From NCBI GenBank assembly GCA_035772735.1, contig JASDFA010000016.1:172861001-172925000 (forward strand): a DNA stretch of 64,000 nt. Direction: 5' to 3'. The position numbers and the translations under genes are program-made. Numbering within the stretch: the stretch's first letter is position 1; every line of letters starts with the position of its first letter. Positions 33,219-45,323 of this stretch are shown piece by piece. The stretch comes from Datura wrightii. Lineage: Eukaryota; Streptophyta; Magnoliopsida; Solanales; Solanaceae. A model generated the notes under the pieces. That model did no database searches, was not told the DNA's origin, and saw only the letters and a list, made by a program, of their open reading frames with translations.

Positions 33219-35097
33219 ACTGGAGAGTCGGAGATTCTACTTGAGCATCCTGAACCCTGACAATATGATAAATACATCCCTTCGCTATTAATCTTCTCGC
33301 CCAAATATAGAAAATAAACCTACCTTTTGGCATGGCTGCACTAACTTCCCACTCCCATACAACCTCCCCTGGACAGTGGAATTGGACAATCTTGGTCCAA
33401 CATTCAACATTGGCGTTGCATGGCGCCGGCCAATCCATACTCATAATAGCATCGAAATCAATCATTTCTATTTCTATCAAATCTGCTAAAGTCTAACGAC
33501 CAACAACTTCTACTGTGCACCCTCAGTCGACCCTCTTTGCTATGATGGAATCACCGATGGGTGTAGATACTCAAAAGGGTTGTCGAAGTAATTCCGGCGT
33601 AATACCGAACTTCCGAGCCACTAACGGTGTAACATAAGACAAGGTGGATCCTGGATCTATCAAAACATAAACGGAGTGAGAGCAAATGTCCAGCATACCT
33701 ATCATCACATCCGGCGATAACTTTGACTCCTGCCGTCCCGGTAAGGCATAGGTGCGATCTGGACCGATACCTGAGCTAGAGGCCCCTGGTCTGCCTCGGC
33801 CTCTACTGACTGGAGCTGAGGGCCTACGCCCTGCTGGGGATGTTGGGGCACGTGACCTTACTAAAGATCTATCCTTTCGGTCCCAATCACTCTGACCCCT
33901 GGATGGATAATCTCTCATTTGATGACCCTCCTGTCTATAGGTATAACATGTTGTGGAACCATACATGCATGCCCCTGAGTGACATCAACTGAAAATAGGG
34001 AAAAGCGGCATGGTGAATCTACTCTGCTCCACTCCTCTCTACTGCTGTGAATCGGCTGATCATGAGCTCTCACCGGGCCCTAACGACCCCCGCTGACCAG
34101 ACCTATTCCCCTACTCTTGCTGTGAAGATGGGGGTTTAGGTGGCCTATCTGAAAATCGTGTTTGGGGTCCACTCTGGGACTCTGCCTGCATGTCACTAGG
34201 TCTGGCCCGGCAGCATTGCTCCTGATTCGCCCTTCTTATTTCATATTGTCGCTGTCAGATCCCTTTAATATTCTGAGCAAAAGCCTGAACATGGTCAATA
34301 TCCATGTCCTCTCGTAGAGTGGCCATAATGTAAGTCTCCATATATTATGGATTCAGCCCCATAATCAACCGGTGTACCTTAGCCGGCATGATATCTACAA
34401 AAGCTGGTGCATATTGGGCCAAGGAGTCGAACCTCATAGTATACTCTCGGACACTTATCGACCCCTGCTCTTAATGTAGGAACTGATCAACTCGGGCTTG
34501 TTGAATTTTCGGTGGCAGGTAGTGATCCAGAGAAGCTTCTGAAAAGCTAGGCCAAGTCAGAGGGGAAGCATCTCTCCCTCGGGACCTCTCCCAACTCTCG
34601 TACCACAGTACTATGATTTCCCATAGCTGGAATACCGCTAACTCAACTCACTCTGCAGGTGTATCATGCATCACCCTGAAAACTCGTTGCATCTCATCCA
34701 AGAAATCCTGAGGGTCCCCCACCCAATCCGTCCCCGTGAACTGCGGGGGACTCAGTTCGAGAAACTTCCAGACCCTCAAACTACCAGGTCCTCCTGAAGA
34801 CTCTGCGATCACGGGTGCCACTGGCTGATGCTGTGCAGCCATCATCTGAACTAACATAACAACAACACTCCTAACCTCTTGATTTGATGGTACCGGTATA
34901 GAGATTGCTGGAGGTGGTGCCGCCATGTTTGCCTCTCTGAGTGACTCCTAGCATGGTGGATAGTGCTGGGGAGACAGAGATGAAGTGTCCCTGTCGCCCT
35001 CAGTTCGGGCTTACTCTGACTGAGGCACCCTGCTAGTTCCTTCCTCTGCTGCAATATCCAATATCCTACCAGTCGTGGTGTGTTGCGGGTCTGTCAT
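33219..35097 (-). pseudogene. gag-pro: Gag-protease of E2
   Basis: On the minus strand the ATG at 35097 opens a gag related to that of F. It has a Ser/Pro-rich start and a gag domain (open piece 34926-34648 containing PPQFTGTDW). The knuckle is degenerate: CYTYRQEGHQMRDYP, two Cys changed to Tyr, at about 33950-33905. Protease has VLIDPGSTLSYVTP at about 33655 and IMSMDW at about 33440. Stops are mostly TAG. The frame ends at the F insertion (33219) and resumes at 23131 in the protease-RT linker. Confidence 0.87.
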
Positions 35098-35294
35098 TTC
35101 TTTGTAGATAAAGGAATATGTTAATCTTAGGGTTTCAACCCTATACTGTACAACTCTATAGCACGACTGGATAAGAAGAAAGAGTAACCATCCTATCAGG
35201 CCTCGTAGCCTCCCACCTATAGAATGTGGTGTACAACACATCCATAGACAAGACTCTACTTAGCACGACTTGCAGACTCCCTGGGATACGACCT

Positions 35295-35307
35295 GCTCTG
35301 ATACCAA
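35295..35307 (-). promoter_or_regulatory. Primer binding site of E2
   Basis: On the minus strand it reads TTGGTATCAGAGC, the initiator-tRNA-Met type site, three bases after the LTR. Confidence 0.85.
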
Positions 35308-35310
35308 GAT

Positions 35311-37370
35311 TTTCATGCCCCACCTTGGCGGGCATGACTGGCACCTAGTGCCCTACTAGGATCTAAACTTACTTGACTAAGTCTATGCACTGCTGGTGCA
35401 GGCTTACTTCCCAAATAAAGAAAACAAGGGGCTATATCTCGGCTGTAAATACAACCTCCGGCCAACAAGGCCTTATAGCAACCTGTAAAGGAAAACAGCT
35501 AACCATAGAAAGGAAATAACAGGGAATCCTATAAGGGCCGACAAGACCACCATGATGTCTAGTTATGACTGTAAAGTAAAATCGGTGCTAAACTAAATTA
35601 TGGTCGACAAGGCCGCCAATCTGTCAGCTAAACAAGGCCCCACACGACCAACACATAAACTAAAAAACATATAGGCCCCATATGACTAATAATAGCTAAC
35701 CATAGGGAAATAGAAACAATCTGCAAGCCTCTTAGGAGTAATAAGATGGTCGGGACAGGGCCCGACCTACCCATGAACTATACAAAAAAAAGTAATCCTT
35801 CTATCTACAAGCTCTAGAAGAAAGGAGCTAACTACTCTGGTGATGCTGGCTGAAAGTTACAAGGGACCTGCTCCTCGTCTATCCGCACCTGTAGGCAAGT
35901 AATGTAGCACCCAGAAAGGGCGTCAGTACAATATGTACTGAATATGTAAGGCGATAACTATAAGTGACTGAAATAAAGACATAGAACTGAGAATACTGAA
36001 ATGAAAGGGTAGAGATCATACCTGAGTAATAGAACTTCTTACTATCTAATTTATTAATAACTAAAGCAAACAAAAACCTTACCTGGCTCCCATAAGCCAA
36101 AAGGTACAACCAGCACAGAATAACCCACTTGGGCTCCCATAAGCCCTAGTGAGTACACTTCAGTCTATATACCCCTATCAAGGTCGCACTGGGTCAACTA
36201 ATCGCTATAGCTGTCGTACCGACCCTCTAGGTCTGCAACTGTGCTCGCTCGGCCCCTGACTGTAGCTGTGTCTGAGTCCAGTGGACTCCTGATATCTTCA
36301 CCCCAAGAACCATGCTCGACAGGGGTGTATAGAGCCAACCACGACATATGAGGACTTGGGACCCCATCTTCATCCTTGGAGGATGGCATACCGCTTCGTA
36401 GAGCGACGTCATCTCACCCCTGGCGGGCGTCGACACAGCTAATAACCCTGGGGTCGGTCACGAAGGCTATACAGGCATAATCTATCCCAAACTAACATGG
36501 AATACGAGTTTCATCTAATGACAACAACTAATTGTAATAGACATGCTTCTTGTATTCTTACTGTGATTCAAACTGAGCTATCATGCTAAAGAAACTAACT
36601 TGTCGAAGGAAACTGCCTTAACATATCTCGAATGCTGATTACTGACTAACTGAAGAGTTTCAGTTCGTATTCAACTGTTCTTCTCAACTGTAATAGTATT
36701 ACTGGGGAAAATGTCCAGTTTCAGTACTAAATTCAATAAAAACGATAACTTTATATATAAATATTGACTATATTTCAACTTAACAGAACACAGTTGAAAA
36801 CTCAAAATTTCTCGAAAGTTCATAAGGATTAAATGCTTACTTTAAGCCTGTGATCATATTGACACTAGTTTGGAGCAATTCCAACAACTTTAGCTCGCGG
36901 GGTTACGATTTGCCGAGCAAATTTTTTGAAAATAACTCTGTAGCTATGCTCCCTGCAGACTTAAACTTCAATACCCAAAGTTAATTTGAATTCGAGCGGC
37001 CTTTCATAGCCTAAACAAATGAAAAATATTGATTTCTTCATTGTTTCCCACTCCGGCCGAATATGAAATAAAATCAAAGGATGGAACATATATATATATA
37101 TATATATATATACTTGAGGCGGTGGACAGGGGTCCGTGGCACGGACTCTATCGCGCCAATCTAGGGCCTTGTCATGGAGCCCATCACGGAGGGCATGGTC
37201 CGTGCCACACTGCCCCTTTGGGTGGCTAGCCCAGCCTTCTCCTGCGCGGACCCGACTCTGTGCTCATTCGATCTTTCGCCGAGCCCCTTCCTCGCACGTA
37301 TTTCACTCTAAAAATTTTAACTCACGTACTAATAGGCCGTCTAAACATTAGAAACTTACGGGGTGTAACA
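35311..37370 (-). repeat. 5' LTR of E2
   Basis: It begins on the minus strand with TGTTACACCCC (right edge) and ends CATGAAA where the usual end is CGTGACA, so the terminal CA is mutated. The palindrome at about 37130-37147 has one change from the 3' copy. Confidence 0.88.
37089..37112. repeat. (TA)12 microsatellite at the TATA-box position of E2 5' LTR
   Basis: It is the counterpart of the 13-unit run at 19657-19682. Confidence 0.9.
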
Positions 37371-37375
37371 TATCA

Positions 37376-37607
37376 ACCCATCAAATATGTTAGAGGCTTT
37401 CAGACTGTATGTAGTAATCAACTTGTCATGTATGAAGTGAATTCCGGTTCCGATGCTATGTTATGATTAGACTTCCGCTAAGTTGTTATGTTAAATCTAT
37501 CATTTTATTGATTGAGTTAGATGTATGTTCATGTCATGGGTTGACTTGGAGTCTCTCGGGGTTCTTTATCCCATGTCTCAATCCGGGCCTATGTTTGAGT
37601 CGTGACA
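37376..37607 (+). repeat. 5' LTR of D, second part
   Basis: It continues D's LTR after E2 and ends GAGTCGTGACA. The last 200 bases closely match the end of I's LTR (minus strand, 55656-55850), which shows D and I to be of the same family. Confidence 0.82.
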
Positions 37608-37610
37608 AAC

Positions 37611-37623
37611 TTAGTATTAGAGC
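37611..37623 (+). promoter_or_regulatory. Degraded primer binding site of D
   Basis: TTAGTATTAGAGC is two transitions away from TTGGTATCAGAGC and lies three bases after the LTR. Confidence 0.75.
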
Positions 37624-37880
37624 AATAGGTTTGAAGTTTCCTAGGGTGTTTTAAATCTTCATTAAGTAGAGTCTTTTTCATGGGTGTGAAGCGCGCCACA
37701 CTTATGACAAAGAGGCTATGAGACGTTTAGGAAATGTTCCCTTCTTTCATGATCTATGTCGTGCGGTGAAAGGCTCCCTATCCTTCTAGCTCGTGCAATT
37801 TGCGATTGCAGAATCATGCCTCCCTGCAAAGTTAATGGCAGAAGAAATGGGAATGGAAATGGCCACGAGGATGGAAATGG

Positions 37881-38467
37881 AAGAAAAATAAAGAAGACCT
37901 CTTTTCTTTATCTTGATTTTGTTTGAAAGGCCCCTCTTATTCTCATGGCCTGGTCTGGTCAGTACCCAACGGGCCGCTTTTGTTCCAACGAATTTGAATT
38001 TGAAAACCAAAATGCCTATTATAGTTGTAATATTTCATTTTAATTGAATAGTCCTTTATAGTATAGTTGTAAAAGGCTTCTCCGAAAATTCAAGAAGAAG
38101 GCATTCAAAATGCCGACCACTACCTCATAGGCATTCTGGTGCTAAAACCGACGTCTACATGGCTCTATACCAAGTCATGAGCGATAGCGAAGCCAAGACG
38201 CCATCTTCCCTAAAAGTTTGTCCGGTTGGGAAAGCCAGAACTCTTGTAAACCAGCTTGATAAAAGGTAGTGGTAGGGACAGTCACAGTACCACTGAAAGT
38301 GCGATAGTCGTTCAAGCAAGGGACTTGGGCAAACAAAGTCCTTACTCGGGCGATGGTTTACGCTACAGCCGATGTCAGCGATTCGAGTCCACTTATCTCC
38401 AACTCTTGAACTTAGCCGATACAAAGCTTTATGTTAGAACCCAATTTTTCTGATTGAGCGGTTCAAC
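37881..38467 (+). other. Foreign DNA in D's gag, partly plastid-derived
   Basis: Comparison with I's gag shows this block of about 587 bp to be extra: the gag reads across its edges. The right-hand 120 bases match plastid DNA, namely the end of the trnA intron, the trnA-UGC 3' exon (38367-38401) and the trnA-rrn23 spacer to about 38467. I do not recognise the left 470 bases. Their minus strand has open frames without known domains, so they may be organellar DNA too (inference). It probably entered during double-strand break repair. Confidence 0.75.
38367..38401 (+). pseudogene. trnA-UGC: Plastid trnA-UGC 3' exon (transferred fragment)
   Basis: The sequence contains GATGTCAGCG-TTCGAGTCC-style T-arm bases and ends CTTATCTCCA, as in the plastid tRNA-Ala 3' exon, with a few substitutions (for example the T-arm GCGATTCGAG). 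It continues into the plastid trnA-rrn23 spacer (CTTAGCCGATACAAAGCTTT). The 5' exon is absent, so it is not a functional tRNA gene. Confidence 0.82.
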
Positions 38468-39020
38468 GGGAACCAGCAAGACCCACCATCCCATGAGCAC
38501 CATGAACCAAAGTCGGTTGCCCACGCTGAGTTCAGGGCAACCATTCGGATGCTAGCCCAGGCTTTGACCGCCCAGGTCAACCAGCAGGCAGTAGCACATG
38601 TCCCACAGAATGAGAATGCAGTAGCAGCGAGTGTTAGAGACTTTCTGAGGATGAACCTTCCTGAGTTCCTTGGATCGAAGTTGGACGAGGATCCACATGA
38701 TTTTATTGAGGAGATTCTGAAGATCACCCAGATTATGGGGGTGACTGGAGAGGAGTGTGCTGATTTGGCCTCATATTAGTTAAAGGGGATCGCACACATT
38801 TGGTTCAAATAGTTGAAGGAGAGTAGGGCAGTAGGAGCAGGCCCTATCAGTTGGACGAGTTCCACGCCTCCTTTCTTGATCGGTTCTTCCCTTAGGAGAT
38901 GAGGGAACTGAAAGCGATCGAGTTTATGAATCTCAAGTGGGGAAATATGACGGTTCATGAGTATACCTTGGAGTTCACACATCTATCTAGGTATGCACCC
39001 GAGTTGGTGGCGGAAGATCA

Positions 39021-39830
39021 CCCGAATTATGGATCCAAGGTGGGAGAGGACCCTCAGGAGTTTGTAGATGAGGTGCGGAAGATCACCCAGATTATGGGTG
39101 TTAGTTTAGTGGAGAGTGCTGATCTGGCTTCCTACCAATTGAAAGGGGTGGCCCAGATTTGGTACAACTAGTGGAAGGAGGGGAGGCCAGCAAAAGTAGG
39201 GTTAGTAGAGTGGGATGAGTTCACGAATGCATTTCTATACAGATTCTTTCCTCGAAAATTAAGGGAGGCCAAGGTCGCGGATTTCATGAATTTAAGGAAG
39301 GGTAACAGAACCGTGGAGGAGAATGTGTTGGAATTCACTTGGTTGTCAAGTATGCTCCAAAGATAGTAGCTGAGCCAATGGATCGCATGCTCAAATTCAT
39401 GAATGGAGTGTCAAACTTGGTACTTAAGGACTGCAGAACCACGATGCTCATCATTCATGCCTAGTAGATTGAGGTAGAAAAGTTGAAGGATATGGATGAG
39501 GAGAATAAGTGGGCCAAAATAGGTCAGTAAGATTATGGCCATCGAAGGTTCGACGGCAGTGTTCGCCAACAGCAACAGAAGAATCCAGTACCCATATCAT
39601 CCAATGGCCCTACTTTCTGGTCCCATAAGGATCATAAGGGTGGAGCATCTAGCTCTCAGTCCCAGAGTTACAATGCCAGCTACCATTACCCAGCTTGTCC
39701 TAAGTGTGGCAAGAACCATCCAGGGGAATGCCACATAGGAAAAAAGGGTTTCTTTGGATGTGGGCAGTTGGGTCACAGGTTAAAAGAGTGTCCCTCTACA
39801 GGATGGGGGAGATCTTAGCCTACTTAAGCA
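39021..39830 (+). pseudogene. gag: Gag of E, N-terminus missing
   Basis: It starts at the domain position PEF-YGSKVGEDPQEF, which repeats the part already present upstream in D's fragment. Readable stretches are 39021-39171, 39180-39500 with shifts, and 39690-39800. The last shows CPKCGKNHPGEC followed by a knuckle FGCGQLGHRLKECP (about 39750-39795). In-frame TAG codons fall where related copies have Gln. The protein would be an RNA-binding coat protein. Confidence 0.82.
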
Positions 39831-39899
39831 GCCCCAGCAGTCTGTACAGCTCAGCAGGGCAATACTTCAGGTACGAATGGCGGTTAGCGCCAAAACCAC

Positions 39900-42800
39900 T
39901 TTTATGCTTTGTCCTCTCGTCAGGACCAGGAGAGATCACCTGTTGTGGTCACGGGTATGTTACGTCTTTTCTACCTAGATGTGGATTCCCTACTAGATCT
40001 AGGAGCCACACTATCAGTTATGACTCCTTACATAGCTGTTCAGTTTGAAATCAGTCCAGAAGTACTTCAGAACCATTCTCCATCTCTACCCTAGTTGGTG
40101 AGTCAGTTAGAGCCAGTCGGGTACATAGAAGCTACCCAGTCTCAGTATTGAATAAAATCATTCCACCCAATTTAGTAGAGATAGACATGGTCCATTTCGA
40201 CCTTATTTTTGGCATGGATTGGTTACGTTCCGATTATGCCTTAGTCGACTGCATAACTAGACTAGTCAAGTTTTAGTTTCCCATTGAACTAGTCTTAGAA
40301 TAGATGGGTAGTGTTTCAGCGCCTAAGGGTCAGTTTATTTCCTACCTTAAGGAAAGGAAGCTCATTTCAAAAGGGTGCATCTATCACCTAGTTCAGTTCA
40401 AAGATTGTAGTTTCGAGACCCCAACTATTTAGTCAGTTCTAGTTGTCAGCAAATTTCCTGATGTGTTTCTGGAAGATCTTCCTGGAGTCCCTCCCAAGCG
40501 GGAAATAGACTTTGGCATAGACCTTCTTCTAGATACTCAGCCCATCTCTATTCCTCCTTACATAATGGCTTCAGCTGAAATACCTTCTTGATAAGGAATA
40601 ACTAAAAGGCCTTCTTGATAAGGGTTTCATCTAGCCTAGCATCTCCCTATAGGGTGCTCCAATGTTGTTCGTGCGAAAGAAAGACAGTACTCTCAGAATG
40701 TGTATAGAATACTATCAATTGAATAAGGTTACAATTAAGAACAAGTATCCCCTACCCAGAATTGATGACTTGTTTGATCAGCTTCAAGGAGTCAGTTGTT
40801 TTACCAAGGTAGATCTCAAGTCAGGGTATCATCAGCTTAGGGTTAGGGAATGTGATATACCAAAAACAGCCTTCAGAATTTATGGACTTGCTGAATAGGG
40901 AATTCAAACAGTATCTGGACATGTCCGTCATTGTGTTCATAGACAACATTCTGGTGTACTCCAGAAATTAGGAGGATCATGCTAACCATCTGAGGATAGT
41001 GTTTCAGACTCTTAGAGACCACTAATTGTTCATTAAATTTAGCAAATGTGAATTTTGGTAGAAGTCTATGGCCTTCTTCTGTCATGTGTCTCAGGTGAGG
41101 GTATTCAGGTAGATCCTCAAAAAATAGCAGCGGTGAAAGAATGGCCAATACCTATTTCCCCAATAGATATTAGATGTTTCCTAGGTCTAGCCAGTTATTA
41201 TCGACGGTTTGTAGAAGGATTTTCTTCTATCACATTTCCTCTGACTAAACTAACTCAGAAAAAGGTGAAGTTTCAGTGGTCAGATGCATGTGAGAAGAGT
41301 TTCCAAGAGCTGAAGACTCGACTCACTACAGCTCCAATTTTGACATTTCCAGAAGGAACATATGGGTTTGTAGTCTATTATGATGCTTCTAGAGTTGGCC
41401 TCAGTTGCGTTCTGATGCAGCGGGCTAAGGTGATAGCTTATGCCTCCAGACAACTCAAAGTTCAAAAGAAGAATTATCCGACTCATGATCTTGAATTGGC
41501 GGTAGTGGTGTTTGCTCTTAAAATATGGAGGCATTACCTTTATAGGGTTCACATGGATGTTTTCACTAACCACAAGAGCCTTCAGTACGTGTTCGTTAGA
41601 AAGATTTGAATCTTCATCAGAGAAGGTGGTTGGAGTTATTGAAGGATTACGACATAAGTGTTCTGTACCATCAGGGCAAGGAAAATGTGGTGGCGGATTC
41701 CTTGAGTAGAATGTCCATGGGGAGTGTTGATCATGTTAAAGAGGGTACGAAGGATCTAGCAAAAGATATTCATAGGTTAGCTCAGTTGGGAGTGAAGTTG
41801 GTGGATTCAACTGAGGGCGGAGTAGTACTGCAGAGTGGGTCATAATCCTTGTTACTTGTTGAGGTTAAGTCAAAGCAGGATGAAGATCCCATACTGCTTA
41901 AGTTGAAATGAGCAGTTCTAAGAAAAGAAGTGGAGGCTTTCTCCAAAGGGGGAGATGGTGTGCTTCGTTACCAGTGTAGACTATGTGTTCCGGACTTAGG
42001 TGACATAAGACAGAAAATACTGGTAGAAGCACACAGCTCCAAATATTCTATACACCCAGGTGCCACTAAGATGTACCGTGACCTATAGAAAATCTACTGG
42101 TGGAACGACATGAAAAGGGATATTTTAGAATTAGTGGCTAGGTGCCTGAACTGCCAGCAGGTTAAAGTTGAGCACCAAAGACCTGGAGGTATGACTCAGG
42201 ATATCAGCATGCCCACGTGGAAGTGGGAAGAAGTTAATATGTACTTTATTATAGGTATACCTTGTATTCGCCAATAGCATGACTCAATTTAGGTGATAAT
42301 AGATCAGATGACCAAATCAGCACATTTCCTCCTAGTTAAAACTATAGACTCAACTGAGGATTATGCTAGGCTGTACATCCAGGAGTTGGTCAGACTGCAT
42401 GGAATTCCCTTATCCATCATTTCAGATAGAGGTACCCAGTTTAGCTCGCATTTTTGGAAGTGATTTCAGAAAGGACTCGATATTCAGGTTAAGCTCAGCA
42501 TAACTTTTCACCCTCGGATAGATGGACAAGATGAGTGGAATATTCAGACATTATTAGATATGATGAGAGCTTATGTGATTGACTTCTAGGGCAGTTGAGA
42601 TGATCACCTACCTCTCATTAAGTTTGCATACAACAATAGCTACCACTCTAATATTCAAATGGCCCCATTTGAGGCATTATATGGTATAAGGTGTAGGTCT
42701 CCTATAGGGTGGTTGGAGTTGGTGAAGCTACCTTGATAGGACCAGACTCAGTTCATGAAGCTATGCAAAAAGTGCAACTGATTAGAGAAAGGTCGAAAAC

Positions 42801-43180
42801 AGCTCAGAGCCAACAAAATAATATATTGATGTGAGGAGGAGAGAGTTAGAATTTGCTGCAGATGATTGGGTGTATCTAAACATTTCACCCAGAAAAGGGG
42901 TTAAAAGGTTTGGAAAGAAAGGAAAACTCAGTCTGAGGTATGTAAGACCCTACAAGATTCTGAGGTGAATTGGCAACATGGCCTGTGAGTTAGAATTACC
43001 TTTGGAGTTAGCATCTGTGCATCCAATCTTCCATGTATCACTGTTGAAGAAGTGCATTGGTGATCCGATCTCAGTCGTACCACTAGAAAGTGTGGGAGTG
43101 AAGGATAGCCTCTCTTACAAAGAGGTCCTAGTTCAGATCTTAGACCGCCAGGTTCATAAGTTGAGAAACAAGGAAGTCGC
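39900..43180 (+). pseudogene. pol: Protease-pol of E up to the G insertion
   Basis: Protease: SLLDLGATLSVMTP (about 39985-40030), then strongly decayed to about 40300. RT: 40662-41000, with a deletion of about 90 bases near 40880 between the AFR and FMDLLNRE motifs. The active site is FIDN (Asp to Asn, about 40945). RT end and RNase H are open together at 41055-41609 (YYDASRVGLSCVL). Integrase: zinc finger about 42020-42165 (CLNCQQ), core with intact SDRGTQF (about 42425), and IKFAYNN (about 42625). The C-terminal part follows to NKEVA at 43175. More than 20 stops or shifts occur. It is the most degraded pol in the window after that of A. Confidence 0.87.
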
Positions 43181-45307
43181 TGTAACACCCCAGAAGGAGC
43201 TATGAATAGACCTGGGGGTTGAAGTTGAAAATTTTAGAGAAAAACCTGGAACTTGCACCAGTACGACTCGAGGTATGAGTCATGGTGAAGACCTACGACT
43301 CGTGACCAGAGTCGTGATGAAATCAGGAGCTTGAGGTGGTGTCATGGGTAGTACTACAAACCGTGGTGAGAAGGTAAGACTCGTTGTTAGGAGTCGTAGT
43401 GAGGAGTTGGGGTTAAGTCATAGTTGTTTGGGTGAATGGTACCACGGTTGACAGTACAACCCGTAGGATGGTGGTACGAGTCATAGGTTACCAGTCGTGG
43501 CCAAATTCAGAATGTTGGGAAAAAGGATGAAGTGACCGCGAGAGGTCACCACGAGTCATGACTTGATGATACGACTCGTGGCACGACTCGTGGTGGGGGC
43601 CAGAATTGCTTTTCAAGGAAATTTCAGTAAGGGCAATTTTGACTTTTCTACACTTTTGAGCCCAAACCACGTCGTTTTGAGGTCCAAACAGGGTCTTTAA
43701 GGAATGAAAACTCTTGTTGATTTCATTTTAGCAACTACAAGTGTTAGAGAAGAGGAGTGGGAAAGGTTTCAAGCCATTTTCATCAAGTTCTTCAAGCTTT
43801 CACTTAGGGATCTTCAAGGGAGTAGGGAATCACAAAATTTCCAGGTATATGGGGTTTGGAATGGGTAGTCTAGTCCCTACCTATGCCCAATTTTCCCCTA
43901 ATTCTATGTTTAAAGTTACCAAAAACTTTATGGGTCTTTATAAAATTTCATGATCTCCTTAAATTTGAAATGAGCTTTTAGTAGCATGTTAAATTTATGA
44001 ACTTCGAATTTATTTGGGCTGATTCTACTTTTTTATTCTATATTTCATGAATTAAATCTCTAAAAGTATGGATTCCCAATTATGGGGAAATTTTTTAGTG
44101 AATTTCATGGTCAAGATGATTCCGAAAGCATGAATGAATTTGTCTTAAATTTTAAGCATGTCTTCAAGTTTCAATTTCTCATGATATCATGATCGCTTTC
44201 TAATGAATTTAAGAATGTCAAGTATGTTTTAAACTATGGGAAATGCCCACATGTCACTTATGATTTATGAACTACGATTTTGGCTGACTCACGGGCCCAA
44301 TCCATAGCTAGAAATAGAAATCCTCATGTATTCTATGATTTCCATGTTTTCTCTAGCCATGCGTGTCATGTTATGAATGTTATGAGCACTTTGCATGTTT
44401 TGAGAGTAGTACTTAACACCGAGTAGGCTCGAGGCCTAGGTTACACCCCTTATATCAAAACTTCGTGCCACCATAGGATCATGTTTGGGACCTCCTCAGT
44501 GACTGTCCCCTATGCCCTATGGGCCTTCATGAGTGATATCACGCCTTTCATGGTTCATACCCTTGGCAAGGTATGAATAGCCTCTCGACTAGGAGTACAA
44601 GTTGGACTTCATGTGTTCTCATGTGAAGTATGTCGGTTATAGAAATCTCCCATTGTTTCTCATGATTTTGAAATATGCATGATTATGTTATTTTGGCTCA
44701 AGCTACAATTTATAAAATGCTTTCTCCGCATGTTATGACTTGATGGGTTTATGGATATTTTATTGTAATATTGAGCCTTACGATATACTTATGATTTAAG
44801 TTTTATGATCATGATGTCCCCACTCCTATAACTTTTATGTTTTAAGCATTTATTTGCATACCTTACATACTTAGAACTTTTCGAGTACTGACCTATATAT
44901 TTTCAAGATCTGGTTCGCGGGTTCAGCATCATTCTTAGCTTGCGATCAGCTTCGCTCAGTCTTCAGTGGTGAGTCCTCATGATTCGAGGGATTCATGTTC
45001 AGACTTGTTTACTTGTCTTATGTTTCTAGAATGTTTGGGTTAGTTGGAGTCTTGTCCCTTCAACCCGTCCTTTATTATTAGAGGCTTTCAGACTTATGAG
45101 TAGTATTCAGCCATTTACGTTTGGATCTTGTATCATTGTTTCCTTTTTTTCTCATGATATGATTTTTAGTTAGTTTATGATTTATAGGTTAAGTTTTCTA
45201 CTGCTTATGGTTGAATTAGTGTTATGCTCACACCATTGGTTGACTTGGGGTCTTTCTGGACTCCTTGTCCCGTGTCTACGATTCGGGTGTACTCTCGGGG
45301 CGTGACA
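43181..45307 (+). repeat. 5' LTR of G
   Basis: It begins TGTAACACCCC and ends CGGGGCGTGACA. The first 420 bases hold a dense array of ACGACTCGTGG-type palindromic words, for example two adjacent copies at 43571-43592. AT-rich sequence with CATGATTT words and a GAGTAGGCTCG segment (about 44420) follow. Confidence 0.9.
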
Positions 45308-45310
45308 AAC

Positions 45311-45323
45311 TTGGTATCAGAGC
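45311..45323 (+). promoter_or_regulatory. Primer binding site of G
   Basis: TTGGTATCAGAGC lies three bases after the LTR and is intact. It is complementary to the 3' end of initiator tRNA-Met. Confidence 0.88.

Larger units (their letters stand above)
17886..37370 (-). mobile_element. Element E2: minus-strand chromovirus-type element, hosting F
   Basis: E2 reads right to left: 5' LTR 35311-37370, primer site 35295-35307, gag-protease 35097-33219, pol 23131-20216, polypurine tract about 19950-19941 and 3' LTR 19940-17886. Without F and one copy of F's duplication it is about 9.4 kb, normal for this type. The target duplication is catca (17881-17885) and tatca (37371-37375), one base different. 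Splicing out E2 restores D's LTR. Its LTRs are related to those of F, so F landed in a relative. Coding parts are broken throughout. Confidence 0.88.
15914..39020 (+). mobile_element. Element D: chromovirus-type element, 5' half only, split by E2
   Basis: D comprises a 5' LTR (15914-17885 plus 37376-37607), a degraded primer site and a gag fragment. It then ends abruptly at about 39020, where the gag of element E begins. Its LTR is of the same family as I's: both end with closely matching sequence before GTGACA. Protease, pol and 3' LTR are absent. No right-hand target duplication is found: the left flank taaga does not match aaagt at 63943, the flank of E's 3' LTR. That is expected if D and E were joined by a deletion. 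Confidence 0.78.
37816..39020 (+). pseudogene. gag: Gag fragment of D, interrupted by foreign DNA and truncated
   Basis: The start MPPCKVNGRRNGNGNG matches the position of I's gag start. After about 22 codons foreign DNA intrudes (37881-38467). Gag resumes at about 38468 and is readable at 38549-38779 (an LPEFLGS...DEDPHDFIEE segment) and, after TAG changes and a shift, to about 39020 (HEYTLEFTHLSRYAPELV). There it stops mid-domain and the gag of element E begins. Zinc knuckle, protease and pol of D are missing. The homologous protein in I shows where each break lies. Confidence 0.82.

Noticed and set aside
38367..38401. Functional tRNA-Ala gene
   Set aside because: Only the 3' exon is present, with substitutions in the T arm, and no 5' exon or acceptor 5' strand is nearby.
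37786..38424. Minus-strand open frames in the foreign block of D as a real gene
   Set aside because: I could not match them to any protein; they end at block edges and may be non-coding organellar DNA.
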